DNA of 60,000 nucleotides from Bolinopsis microptera. Lineage: Eukaryota; Ctenophora; Tentaculata; Lobata; Bolinopsidae. The position numbers were made by a program, and so were the translations under genes. The notes under the pieces were generated by a model, which was given only the letters and a program-made list of their open reading frames with translations, did no database searches and was not told the origin of the DNA. The stretch's first letter is position 1, and every line of letters begins with the position of its first letter. The stretch is taken from contig NC_087084.1 of assembly GCF_026151205.1 (NCBI RefSeq), positions 1,838,312 to 1,898,311 of the forward strand, read 5' to 3'. Of the stretch, positions 13,983 through 28,900 are shown one piece after another.

Positions 13983-16900
13983 TTGAGGTGCACAAACAAT
14001 TTACTCTAATCTGTATTATCTATATTTCACCCGAGTAATATTAGTTACACCTTTATTTCAGTGCACTTGCAAACTTTCTGCAAATTTACTCGGCATTTCA
14101 TTTCCTTTGTGAATGCTCCTGCAAATATTTCCTACAATCGGTAGTAGAATTCCTGGTAGATTCCAATCGGTTTCGCTCTGTAATCTAGAAAATTAATGTT
14201 CCGCCCTTGCAAGGAACTCAGAAAGTTACAAATTTTTGCAAGTTTTCCGAACAAATTTGTACAGTGAGTAGGGCTGGAGGTCCAAAACTTGCATGGTTCG
14301 TGGGACTTACTATAACTGTTCATCAATTTCATGATATCGAGTTACCATTTCAAACCATTTTAAATTTACCTCGTGAATTACAATCAGCATAATATTCAAT
14401 ATTCTAACAGTAAACGTAACCAGATAATGACAGGAAGTGTAAACGTCTAGCTGCGGTTGATTTTGTACGAGCTTATTGTTAATGGGCTACATTTTCATAC
14501 ATTATCCCCTGACTAAGCTATCAAATCATATGTAGGAACATTCAAATAATGTAGCGGTTTCAAATCATATGTAGGAATATTCAAATAATGTAGCGGTTTC
14601 AAATCATATGTAGGAATATTCAAATAATGTAGCGGTTTCAAATCATATGTAGGAATATTCAAATAATGTAGCGGTTTCAAATCATGTGTAGGAACATTCA
14701 AATAATGTAGCGGTTTCAAATCATGTGTAGGAATATTCAAATAATGTAGCGGTTTCAAATCATGTGTAGGAATATTCAAATAATGTAGCGGTTTCAAATC
14801 ATATGTAGGAATATTCAAATAATGTAGCGGTTTCAAATCATGTGTAGAAATATTCAAATAATGTAGCGGTTTCAAATCATATGTAGGAACATTCAAATAA
14901 TGTAGCGGTTTCAAATCATGTGTAGGAACATTCAAATAATGTAGCGGTTTCAAATCATATGTAGGAACATTCAAATAATGTAGCGGTTTCAAATCATGTG
15001 TAGAAATATTCAAATAATGTAGCGGTTTCAAATCATATGTAGGAATATTCAAATAATGTAGCGGTTTCAAATCATGTGTAGAAATATTCAAATAATGTAG
15101 CGGTTTCAAATCATGTGTAGGAACATTCAAATAATGTAGCGGTTTCAAATCATATGTAGGAACATTCAAATAATGTAGCGGTTTCAAATCATGTGTAGAA
15201 ATATTCAAATAATGTAGCGGTTTCAAATCATATGTAGGAACATTCAAATAATGTAGCGGTTTCAAATCATGTGTAGAAATATTCAAATAATGTAGCGGTT
15301 TCAAATCATATGTAGGAACATTCAAATAATGTAGCGGTTTCAAATCATGTGTAGAAATATTCAAATAATGTAGCGGTTTCAAATCATGTGTAGGAACATT
15401 CAAATAATGTAGCGGTTTCAAATCATGTGTAGAAATATTCAAATAATGTAGCGGTTTCAAATCATGTGTAGAAATATTCAAATAATGTAGCGGTTTCAAA
15501 TCATGTGTAGGAACATTCAAATAATGTAGCGGTTTCAAATCATATGTAGGAATATTCAAATAATGTAGCGGTTTCAAATCATATGTAGGAACATTCAAAT
15601 AATGTAGCGGTTTCAAATCATATGTAGGAACATTCAAATAATGTAGCGGTTTCAAATCATGTGTAGAAATATTCAAATAATGTAGCGGTTTCAAATCATG
15701 TGTAGAAATATTCAAATAATGTAGCGGTTTCAAATCATGTGTAGGAACATTCAAATAATGTAGCGGTTTCAAATCATATGTAGGAATATTCAAATAATGT
15801 AGCGGTTTCAAATCATATGTAGGAACATTCAAATAATGTAGCGGTTTCAAATCATGTGTAGAAATATTCAAATAATGTAGCGGTTTCAAATCATGTGTAG
15901 AAATATTCAAATAATGTAGCGGTTTCAAATCATATGTAGGAACATTCAAATAATGTAGCGGTTTCAAATCATGTGTAGAAATATTCAAATAATGTAGCGG
16001 TTTCAAATCATATGTAGGAACATTCAAATAATGTAGCGGTTTCAAATCATGTGTAGAAATATTCAAATAATGTAGCGGTTTCAAATCATGTGTAGGAACA
16101 TTCAAATAATGTAGCGGTTTCAAATCATGTGTAGAAATATTCAAATAATGTAGCGGTTTCAAATCATGTGTAGAAATATTCAAATAATGTAGCGGTTTCA
16201 AATCATGTGTAGGAACATTCAAATAATGTAGCGGTTTCAAATCATATGTAGGAATATTCAAATAATGTAGCGGTTTCAAATCATATGTAGGAATATTCAA
16301 ATAATGTAGCGGTTTCAAATCATATGTAGGAATATTCAAATAATGTAGCGGTTTCAAATCATGTGTAGGAATATTCAAATAATGTAGTGGTTTCCTAAGG
16401 TGTTCAGGAGAGACATATTTGTGGCACGGCTTGCCCCCATTAATTGTGACACAGCTTGCCCCCATTTGTGGCACGCTTGCCCATATCTACATCTGACCTA
16501 ATTACTTGCTCATTTCTCGATAATTGATTTCAATCTTAGTTTGTAATAGTCATAATAATATTGAATTATACTGGTAATAGCTCGATAATAGGCTAATTAC
16601 AAGACGGCGGCCACAAAATCCGAGAATACACCCTCTGGAAGAGACTACGTCAGGTCTACATAAAATCAGTGTCGGAACACGCATCTTCGGGTATTTACAA
16701 GTCTCGGCGCGCGAATCTAAATTTGTAAATATAATTTAATCTGCGCGCGTTTGTAAATCTAGCTAAAATTAAGGGAGTGATCAACATTGGTTCAAAATTT
16801 ACATATTTTGTAAGTTTGCTACGGCTTCATTCGTGCATAATTGAACACGTACTAATTCATAGATTTATCTCTCCTTGACACTGGTATCGGCTTTCACCCT

Positions 16901-19900
16901 GTCTCCCATAGACTAGTATTTCACTGAAAGGTTTGTAAAGACACACCTCCACACGTCACTGCAATAGTTTGCGTGTACTGTTACATTAACAGACTTTGTA
17001 ACCAACTCTACATACACCCGTACAATTCCCTAGTCTAGGTTCACTGTTCCTTTGTTTAATTGGTAAGTTGCTCACCAAATTATGCACATCTCTCATTGAA
17101 ATGCGAAATATTCAAACTATTTTATCTCTCGCAGGTTTTAGTGTTTCTAGACTCGCACATTGAAGCAACAGAGGGCTGGTTAGAATCGCTGCTACAAAGA
17201 ATCCACACAAACAGACTCATTGTTCCTGCTCCTGCTATTGATAATATCAACTATGAAACGTACGGACCTTTGTAAAAATTCTATTTATAGGTTTTATTAA
17301 GGCTTTGTTTGAAGGTCCAACCTTTGGAGGCTTCTTTTCCGGGATCCCTTGAATTTTACGCGCCTTTTTGAAGGATTCAAGTACCAATTGATTGAATTAA
17401 AACGGCTTACAATTTTCAACTTAAACCATCCAACTTTACATTCAGAATTATTCAAGTTATAAAACAGATTGACCAATCAGAGCACAGTATTCACACCACG
17501 TGACACAAACCAACCAATTAGAGCACAGTATACACACCACGTGACACTATAAAACAGATTGACTGACGCTAACTTAACAGTATTCACACCACGTGACACA
17601 AACCAACCAATTAGAGCACAGTATCCACACCACGTGACACAAACCAACCAATTAGAGCACAGTATACACACCACGTGACACTATAAAACAGATTGACTGA
17701 CGCTAACTTAACAGTATTCAAACCACGTGACACAAACCAACCAATTAGAGCACAGTATCCACACCACGTGACACAAACCAACCAATTAAAGCACAGTATA
17801 CACACCACGTGACACTATAAAACAGATTGACTGACGCTAACTTAACAGTATTCACACCACGTGACACAAACCAACCAATTAGAGCACAGTATCCACACCA
17901 CGTGACACAAACCAACCAATTAGAGCACAGTATACACACCACGTGACACTAAAACAGATTGACTGACGATAACTTAACAGTATTCACACCACGTGACACA
18001 AACCAACCAATCAGAGCACAGTATTCACACCACGTGTCACTAAAACAGATTGACTGACGATAACTTAACAGTATTCACACCACGTGACACAAACCAACCA
18101 ATTAGAGCACAGTATACACACCACGTGACACTAAAACAGATTGACTGACGATAACTTAACAGTATTCACACCACGTGACACAAACCAACCAATCAGAGCA
18201 CAGTATTCACACCACGTGACACAAACCAACCAATTAGAGCACAGTATTCACACCACGTGACACAAACCAACCAATTAGAGCACAGTATACACACCACGTG
18301 ACACAAACCAACCAATTAGAGCACAGTATACACACCACGTGACACTAAAACAGATTGACTGACGATAACTTAACAGTATTCACACCACGTGACACAAACC
18401 AACCAATCAGAGCACAGTATTCACACCACGTGACACAAACCAACCAATTAGAGCACAGTATTCACACCACGTGACACAAACCAACCAATTAGAGCACAGT
18501 ATACACACCACGTGACACAAACCAACCAATTAGAGCACAGTATACACACCACGTGACACTAAAACAGATTGACTGACGATAACTTAACAGTATTCACACC
18601 ACGTGACACAAACCAACCAATCAGAGCACAGTATTCACACCACGTGACACAAACCAACCAATTAGAGCACAGTATACACACCACGTGACACTATAAAACA
18701 GATTGACTGACGCTAACTTAACAGTATTCAAACCACGTGACACAAACTAACCAATTAGAGCACAGTATCCACACCACGTGACACAAACCAACCAATTAAA
18801 GCACAGTATACACACCACGTGACACTATAAAACAGATTGACTGACGCTAACTTAACAGTATTCACACCACGTGACACAAACCAACCAATTAGAGCACAGT
18901 ATCCACACCACGTGACACAAACCAACCAATTAGAGCACAGTATACACACCACGTGACACTAAAACAGATTGACTGACGATAACTTAACAGTATTCACACC
19001 ACGTGACACAAACCAACCAATCAGAGCACAGTATTCACACCACGTGACACTAAAACAGATTGACTGACGATAACTTAACAGTATTCACACCACGTGACAC
19101 AAACCAACCAATTAGAGCACAGTATACACACCACGTGACACTAAAACAGATTGACTGACGATAACTTAACAGTATTCACACCACGTGACACAAACCAACC
19201 AATCAGAGCACAGTATTCACACCACGTGACACAAACCAGCCAATTAGAGCACAGTATTCACACCACGTGACACAAACCAACCAATTAGAGCACAGTATAC
19301 ACACCACGTGACACAAACCAACCAATTAGAGCACAGTATACACACCACGTGACACTAAAACAGATTGACTGACGATAACTTAACAGTATTCACACCACGT
19401 GACACAAACCAACCAATCAGAGCACAGTATTCACACCACGTGTCACTAAAACAGATTGACTGACGATAACTTAACAGTATTCACACCACGTGACACAAAC
19501 CAACCAATTAGAGCACAGTATACACACCACGTGACACTAAAACAGATTGACTGACGATAACTTAACAGTATTCACACCACGTGACACAAACCAACCAATC
19601 AGAGCACAGTATTCACACCACGTGACACAAACCAACCAATTAGAGCACAGTATTCACACCACGTGACACAAACCAACCAATTAGAGCACAGTATACACAC
19701 CACGTGACACAAACCAACCAATTAGAGCACAGTATACACACCACGTGACACTAAAACAGATTGACTGACGATAACTTAACAGTATTCACACCACGTGACA
19801 CAAACCAACCAATCAGAGCACAGTATTCACACCACGTGACACAAACCAACCAATTAGAGCACAGTATTCACACCACGTGACACAAACCAACCAATTAGAG

Positions 19901-22900
19901 CACAGTATACACACCACGTGACACAAACCAACCAATTAGAGCACAGTATACACACCACGTGACACTAAAACAGATTGACTGACGATAACTTAACAGTATT
20001 CACACCACGTGACACAAACCAACCAATCAGAGCACAGTATTCACACCACGTGACACAAACCAACCAATTAGAGCACAGTATACACACCACGTGACACTAT
20101 AAAACAGATTGACTGACGCTAACTTAACAGTATTCAAACCACGTGACACAAACCAACCAATTAGAGCACAGTATCCACACCACGTGACACAAACCAACCA
20201 ATTAAAGCACAGTATACACACCACGTGACACTATAAAACAGATTGACTGACGCTAACTTAACAGTATTCACACCACGTGACACAAACCAACCAATTAGAG
20301 CACAGTATCCACACCACGTGACACAAACCAACCAATTAGAGCACAGTATACACACCACGTGACACTAAAACAGATTGACTGACGATAACTTAACAGTATT
20401 CACACCACGTGACACAAACCAACCAATCAGAGCACAGTATTCACACCACGTGACACTAAAACAGATTGACTGACGATAACTTAACAGTATTCACACCACG
20501 TGACACAAACCAACCAATTAGAGCACAGTATACACACCACGTGACACTAAAACAGATTGACTGACGATAACTTAACAGTATTCACACCACGTGACACAAA
20601 CCAACCAATCAGAGCACAGTATTCACACCACGTGACACAAACCAGCCAATTAGAGCACAGTATTCACACCACGTGACACAAACCAACCAATTAGAGCACA
20701 GTATACACACCACGTGACACAAACCAACCAATTAGAGCACAGTATACACACCACGTGACACTAAAACAGATTGACTGACGATAACTTAACAGTATTCACA
20801 CCACGTGACACAAACCAACCAATCAGAGCACAGTATTCACACCACGTGACACAAACCAACCAATTAGAGCACAGTATTCACACCACGTGACACAAACCAA
20901 CCAATTAGAGCACAGTATACACACCACGTGACACAAACCAACCAATTAGAGCACAGTATACACACCACGTGACACTAAAACAGATTGACTGACGATAACT
21001 TAACAATATTCACACCACGTGACACAAACCAACCAATCAGAGCACAGTATTCACACCACGTGACACAAACCAACCAATTAGAGCACAGTATACACACCAC
21101 GTGACACAAACCAACCAATTAGAGCACAGTATACACACCACGTGACACTAAAACAGATTGACTGACGCTAACTTAACCCAGGCTAGATTACACCAAGACA
21201 GATGGTAGCAAGGGTGGTATACACACCACGTGACACTAAAACAGATTGACTGACGCTAACTTAACCCAGGCTAGATTACACCAAGACAGATGGTATATTG
21301 ACTGACGCTAGCTTAACCCAGGCTAGATTACACCAAGACAGATGGTAGTAAGGGTGGTATCCACACCACGTGACACTAAAACAGATTGACTGACGCTAAC
21401 TTAACCCAGGCTAGATTACACCAAGACAGATGGTATATTGACTGACGCTAACTTAACCCAGGCTAGATTACACCAAGACAGATGGTAGCAAGGGTGGAGC
21501 ACAGTATTCACACCACGTGACACTAAAACAGATTGACTGACGCTAACTTAACCCAGGCTAGATTACACCAAGACAGATGGTAGCAAGGGTGGTATACACA
21601 CCACGTGACACTAAAACAGATTGACTGACGCTAACTTAACCCAGGCTAGATTACACCAAGACAGATGGTATATTGACTGACGCTAGCTTAACCCAGGCTA
21701 GATTACACCAAGACAGATGGTAGTAAGGGTGGTATCCACACCACGTGACACTAAAACAGATTGACTGACGCTAACTTAACCCAGGCTAGATTACACCAAG
21801 ACAGATGGTATATTGACTGACGCTAACTTAACCCAGGCTAGATTACACCAAGACAGATGGTAGCAAGGGTGGTATACACACCACGTGACACTATAAAACA
21901 GATTGACTGACGCTAACTTAACCCAGGCTAGATTACACCAAGACAGATGGTATATTGACTGACGCTAACTTAACCCAGGCTAGATTACACCAAGACAGAT
22001 GGTAGCAAGGGTGGTATACACACCACGTGACACTATAAAACATATTGACTGACGCTAACTTAACCCAGGCTAGATTACACCAAGACAGATGGTAGCAAGG
22101 GTGGTATACACACCACGTGACACTATAAAACATATTGACTGACGCTAACTTAACCCAGGCTAGATTACACCAAGACAGATGGTAGCAAGGGTGGAGCACA
22201 GTATACACACCACGTGACACTAAAACAGATTGACTGACGCTAACTTAACCCAGGCTAGATTACACCAAGACAGATGGTAGCAAGGGTGGTATCCACACCA
22301 CGTGACACTAAAACATATTGACTGACGCTAGCTTAACCCAGGCTAGATTACACCAAGACAGATGGTAGCAAGGGTGGTATACACACCACGTGACACTATA
22401 AAACAGATTGACTGACGCTAACTTAACCCAGGCTAGATTACACCAAGACAGATGGTAGCAAGGGTGGTATTCACACCACGTGACACTATAAAACAGATTG
22501 ACTGACGCTAACTTAACCCAGGCTAGATTACACCAAGACAGATGGTAGCAAGGGTGGTATTCACACCACGTGACACTATAAAACAGATTGACTGACGCTA
22601 ACTTAACCCAGGCTAGATTACACCAAGACAGATGGTAGTAAGGGTGGTATACACACCACGTGACACTATAAAACAGATTGACTGACGCTAACTTAACCCA
22701 GGCTAGATTACACCAAGACAGATGGTAGCAAGGGTGGTATACACACCACGTGACACTATAAAACAGATTGACTGACGCTAACTTAACCCAGGCTAGATTA
22801 CACCAAGACAGATGGTATATTGACTGACGCTAGCTTAACCCAGGCTAGATTACACCAAGACAGATGGTAGCAAGGGTGGTATACACACCACGTGACACTA

Positions 22901-25900
22901 TAAAACAGATTGACTGACGCTAACTTAACCCAGGCTAGATTACACCAAGACAGATGGTAGCAAGGGTGGTATACACACCACGTGACACTAAAACATATTG
23001 ACTGACGCTAACTTAACCCAGGCTAGATTACACCAAGACAGATGGTAGCAAGGGTGGTATACACACCACGTGACACTATAAAACAGATTGACTGACGCTA
23101 ACTTAACCCAGGCTAGATTACACCAAGACAGATGGTAGTAAGGGTGGTATACACACCACGTGACACTAAAACAGATTGACTGACGCTAACTTAACCCAGG
23201 CTAGATTACACCAAGACAGATGGTAGTAAGGGTGGTATTCACACCACGTGACACTAAAACAGATTGACTGACGCTAACTTAACCCAGGCTAGATTACACC
23301 AAGACAGATGGTAGCAAGGGTGGTTTACACACCACGTGACACTAAAACATATTGACTGACGCTAACTTAACCCAGGCTAGATTACACCAAGACAGATGGT
23401 AGCAAGGGTGGTTTCAACAGTATCCACACCACGTGACACTAAAACAGATTGACTGACGCTAACTTAACCCAGGCTAGATTACACCAAGACAGATGGTAGC
23501 AAGGGTGGTTTTAATTGGGCTCTGGTCTTTAAATGGGTACCAATGAACGAGACAGAGCGCTCCAAGTACTACAACTGGGATCCTTTCGAGTGAGTTAAAC
23601 TTACTTTTGGGTTGTTTTTGTAACGCTTTACTTCTTGAGATCGTTTACTTAACAATATAACAATTTCCCAGGAGGTTTATTTTCCGTTTCCTCAGATCTC
23701 CCACCATGGCAGGAGGTTAATTTTCCGTTTCCTCAGATCGCCCACCATGGCAGGAGGTTTATTTTCCGTTTCCTCAGATCGCCCACCATGGCAGGAGGTT
23801 AATTTTCCGTTTCCTCAGATCTCCCACCATGGCAGGAGATTAATTTTCCGTTTCCTCAGATCGCCCACCATGGCAGGAGGTTAATTGTCCGTTTCCTCAG
23901 ATCTCCCACCATGGCAGGAGGTTAATTTTCCGTTTCCTCAGATCGCCCACCATGGCAGGAGGTTAATTTTCCTTTTCCTCAGATCGCCCACCATGGCAGG
24001 AGGTTAATTGTCCGTTTCCTCAGATCGCCCACAATGGCAGGAGATTAATTTTCTGTTTCCTCAGATCGCCCACCATGGCAGGAGGTTAATTTTCCGTTTC
24101 CTCAGATCGCCCACCATGGCAGGAGGTTTATTTTCCGTTTCCTCAGATCGCCCACCATGGCAGGAGGTTAATTTTCCGTTTCCTCAGATCTCCCACCATG
24201 GCAGGAGATTAATTTTCCGTTTCCTCAGATCGCCCACCATGGCAGGAGGTTAATTGTCCGTTTCCTCAGATCTCCCACCATGGCAGGAGGTTAATTTTCC
24301 GTTACCTCAGATCGCCCACCATGGCAGGAGGTTAATTTTCCGTTTCCTCAGATCGCCCACCATGGCAGGAGGTTAATTGTCCGTTTCCTCAGATCGCCCA
24401 CAATGGCAGGAGATTAATTTTCTGTTTCCTCAGATCGCCCACAATGGCAGGAGGTTAATTGTCCGTTTCCTCAGATCGCCCACCATGGCAGGAGATTAAT
24501 TTTCCGTTTCCTCAGATCGCCCACAATGGCAGGAGATTAATTTTCTGTTTCCTCAGATCGCCCACCATGGCAGGAGGTTAATTTTCCGTTTCCTCAGATC
24601 GCCCACCATGGCAGGAGGTTAATTGTCCGTTTCCTCAGATCTCCCACCATGGCAGGAGGTTAATTTTCCGTTTCCTCAGATCTCCCACCATGGCAGGAGG
24701 TTAATTTTCCGTTTCCTCAGATCTCCCACCATGGCAGGAGGTTAATTTTCCGTTTCCTCAGATCTCCCACCATGGCAGGAGGTTAATTTTCCGTTTCCTC
24801 AGATCTCCCACCATGGCAGGAGGTTAATTGTCCGTTTCCTCAGATCTCCCACCATGGCAGGAGGTTAATTTTCCGTTTCCTCAGATCTCCCACCATGGCA
24901 GGAGGTTAATTGTCCGTTTCCTCAGATCTCCCACCATGGCAGGAGGTTAATTTTCCGTTTCCTCAGATCTCCCACCATGGCAGGAGGTTAATTTTCCGTT
25001 TCCTCAGATCTCCCACCATGGCAGGAGGTTAATTTTCCGTTTCCTCAGATCTCCCACCATGGCAGGAGGTTAATTTTCCGTTTCCTCAGATCTCCCACCA
25101 TGGCAGGATGTTAATTGTCCGTTTCCTCAGATCTCCCACCATGGCAGGAGGTTAATTTTCTGTTTCCTCAGATCGCCCACCATGGCAGGAGGTTAATTTT
25201 CCGTTTCCTCAGATCGCCCACCATGGCAGGAGGTTAATTGTCCGTTTCCTCAGATCTCCCACCATGGCAGGAGGTTAATTGTCCGTTTCCTCAGATCTCC
25301 CACCATGGCAGGAGGTTAATTTTCCGTTTCCTCAGATCTCCCACCATGGCAGGAGGTTAATTTTCCGTTTCCTCAGATCTCCCACCATGGCAGGAGGTTA
25401 ATTTTCCGTTTCCTCAGATCTCCCACCATGGCAGGAGGTTAATTTTCCGTTTCCTCAGATCTCCCACCATGGCAGGAGGTTAATTGTCCGTTTCCTCAGA
25501 TCTCCCACCATGGCAGGAGGTTAATTTTCCGTTTCCTCAGATCGCCCACCATGGCAGGAGGTTAATTGTCCGTTTCCTCAGATCTCCCACCATGGCAGGA
25601 GGTTAATTGTCCGTTTCCTCAGATCTCCCACCATGGCAGGAGGTTAATTGTCCGTTTCCTCAGATCTCCCACCATGGCAGGAGGTTAATTTTCCGTTTCC
25701 TCAGATCTCCCACCATGGCAGGAGATTAATTTTCCGTTTCCTCAGATCGCCCACCATGGCAGGAGGTTAATTGTCCGTTTCCTCAGATCTCCCACCATGG
25801 CAGGAGGTTAATTTTCCGTTTCCTCAGATCGCCCACCATGGCAGGAGGACTATTCGCAATTCACCGTGACACATTCTACGAATACGGAACATACGATGAT

Positions 25901-28900
25901 GAAATGAGTATTTGGGGCGGGGAAAACCTCGAGATGAGCTTCCGGGTAACTACATATAATAAAATACTAGTGCAATTCTGTAATTATGTAATTATGTAAT
26001 TATGTAATTATGTAATTATGTAATTATATCCTCGTCAGTAAACAGCGTTAAACAGTACTATAAAGTATACAGTCCAAGTAACGATGTAGTGCCAGTGTAA
26101 CTAGTGTGTTACAGTTGTTGCTGTGCTTATTATTATACTAGTGTAACCCGTGCCTACGGCCGGGACTTCACTAACGCAGTTAAAATGCAAAAGTATAAAC
26201 CCGCCTATTATATTCGAAAACACGCATTACATTTTCGTAGTTAAAATGGTGCGAAAGTATGAACTCGCTCAGTCCAAACAGACCGCAATTTAATTCTGAA
26301 TGCCCCTCACGTATCTGATAGTAATACTTGAAAGTCAATCTTGAGGTCCCCTGCCAAATTACCTAATTATATAGCAATCTATTATGAGGGGAGAGCGAGA
26401 GAGCTGGGAGAGTACACACACACACACACACACACTAGTATCACATTTGGGTCACAAAATGATCAATTAAACCACTTACCGCCGACCGATTTAAAAAACC
26501 TTTATCATTTGGCTTCGTCAGAGTTTTCTCGGCACTACCGAAAAAACCAGCCCCGTAACTCTTGACAATATTCTTGATTAAGCCGTTAGGAAATTACACG
26601 CGAACGAACGAACATGCATCTTGAGATTATTAGTATAGATTTAACTTGTAGTACATTTTGTATTACTATACAACTTACTATTTAACTTCATGTTGTTGAG
26701 CACCACATTGAATAACATGAATGTTGTCAATAGTTATAAATTAGTGTACTTTCCGTCTGGAGCATCGGCTTCATGGCTTAGTTGGTTAAAGCGCCTGTCT
26801 AGTAAACAGGAGATCCCGAGTTCGAATCTCGGTGAAGCCTTTTGTTACTTTTTTTTCTATAATAATGTTTCATAAATTTTACTTTACACCATATTCCACA
26901 ATCATGACTGCAGGTAATCGGCTTAGTAATTATTAGTCTCTAATTTCACACAAGTTCTTGGTATCAAGTTACACACATTACATAGCGCACATTAGATAGC
27001 GCACATTACATAGCGCACATCAGATAGCGCACATTACATAGCGCACATTAGATGACCCATTGGACTGCAGCGAGTATGTGTGATACAATAACTTTTCAAT
27101 CTAGAACGATACGTTTACAATTCACATGACACGATGTTAAACATACGCTTTTACATAATTATACATTATTCTCGTAATTACTTCCTAGATTACGTCACTA
27201 TGAGTTACTCAATGCTGGTTGTTTTATTCTAATTGATACACGTTATTTCCAACATCAGCAGTGTATATCAAATCAATTAACAAACAAGTCACATTATTAT
27301 TGATTAACTACTCAACTAACTACATAATTGGTAGATAATTACCCAGATAATTAAATAATTAATTAATTAACAACAATTAATTATCAGCTGTGGATGTGTG
27401 GAGCTAAGTTGGAGATAGTGCCCTGTTCCCGTGTTGGACACATATTCCGGCTAAAGAACCCTGTATCATTTCCAGGGGGAACTAGTAACACTGTCAACCG
27501 GAACAACAAACGTTTAGCCGAGGTTTGTTGTACTGTGTTCTGATTGGTTAGTTTGTGTCACGTGGTGTGAATACTGTGCTCTGATTGGTTAGTTTGTTGT
27601 CTTGTTGATTTTAAGGAGATTGAACCTCATTTTCTTTAGAACTTTGTAACTTTCCTTGAATATTAAGACAAATGTTTACCCCGGCACAGAAGAACTAATT
27701 ACTTGATTAATCCCACTAATTAATTATACTAATTACCCACTAATCAATTACCAGGTCTGGATGGACGAGTTTAAGGAGATATTCTACTGGTACAGCCCGG
27801 GAATGGACACACGCGACGCGGGGGACGTTTCAGGTTATTAGTTACTTACTGTTAACTGTTAGTCTTGCTTATTTAAGTATTTATAATTAATTAAATAATT
27901 TAAATACTTTAAATATTTCAGCTTGTTCATTAACTAGTTGAACTATTTAAAACCCTGGCCCCAAAACCCCCCTGGCCCCCCCCCCCCCCCATCACTCCTC
28001 ATGCTCCCACCCAGGACGATTGAATCTGAGAGGAAGACTTCAATGTAAGAGTTTTAAGTGGTTCCTTGACACAGTGTATCCTGACTTATTTGTTCCTTCC
28101 CTCCATTACTACGCCAGAGGAGCTGTTAGTGTTTTATTTGTTGTTTTAATTATTATTTAGTAGTTCAAGTTTTAAATATAAGTAATACGCACATTTTTGG
28201 GTTTGTTTGCGCTAATTTTAAGAAGTCTATTTGTTCTTCTTCACGATAAATGATCAAGCAGGGATATTTGTCTTTCCTAAGGAAAGTATTATTCTGACTA
28301 GACCATCAACAAGTAATTTACTAATATTAGTAATACTAGTAATATTACTAATATTACTAATATTACTAATATTACTAATACTACTAATATTACTAATATT
28401 ACTAATACTACTAATAATACTAATATTACTAATATTACTAATATTACTAATATTACTAATATTACTAATATTACTAATACTACTAATAATACTAATATTA
28501 CTAATATTACTAATATTACTAATATTACTAATATTACTAATATTACTAATATTACTAATATTACTAATATTACTAATATTACTAATATTACTAATATTAC
28601 TAATATTACTAATATATTACTAATATTACTAATATTACTAATATTACTAATATTACTAGTAATAACATTACAACAGGTGTCTAACCCAGCCTCTAACTTG
28701 TGTTTGGACACTTTTGGAGCAGCAGACCATTACCACACTGTAAAGGCGGGACTTTATTACTGCCACAATCAGGGTGGCAATCAAGTAAGTTAATTAGTTG
28801 ATATTGTTAATGTTATTAAATATTTAATGAGGATACAGCGTTTTCAAAGATAGGTACAGATACGTGCAGGTATGGTGTATTGAATGGTAAGTTGATTAAT

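Noticed and set aside
14513-16474. 653-codon minus-strand ORF (13-residue repeat) as a real gene
   Set aside because: The 39-bp period keeps any stop-free frame open; no domain, promoter or splice support. Kept as a satellite.
17477-20358. Six 65-codon minus-strand ORFs of near-identical sequence
   Set aside because: They repeat with the satellite period and end within it.
24008-24253. 81-codon ORF with RPQWQE/SPTMAGG repeats
   Set aside because: Lies within the exon 10 acceptor array.
28231-28711. Leu/Ile-rich membrane protein on either strand
   Set aside because: Translation of a 9-bp AATATTACT repeat.
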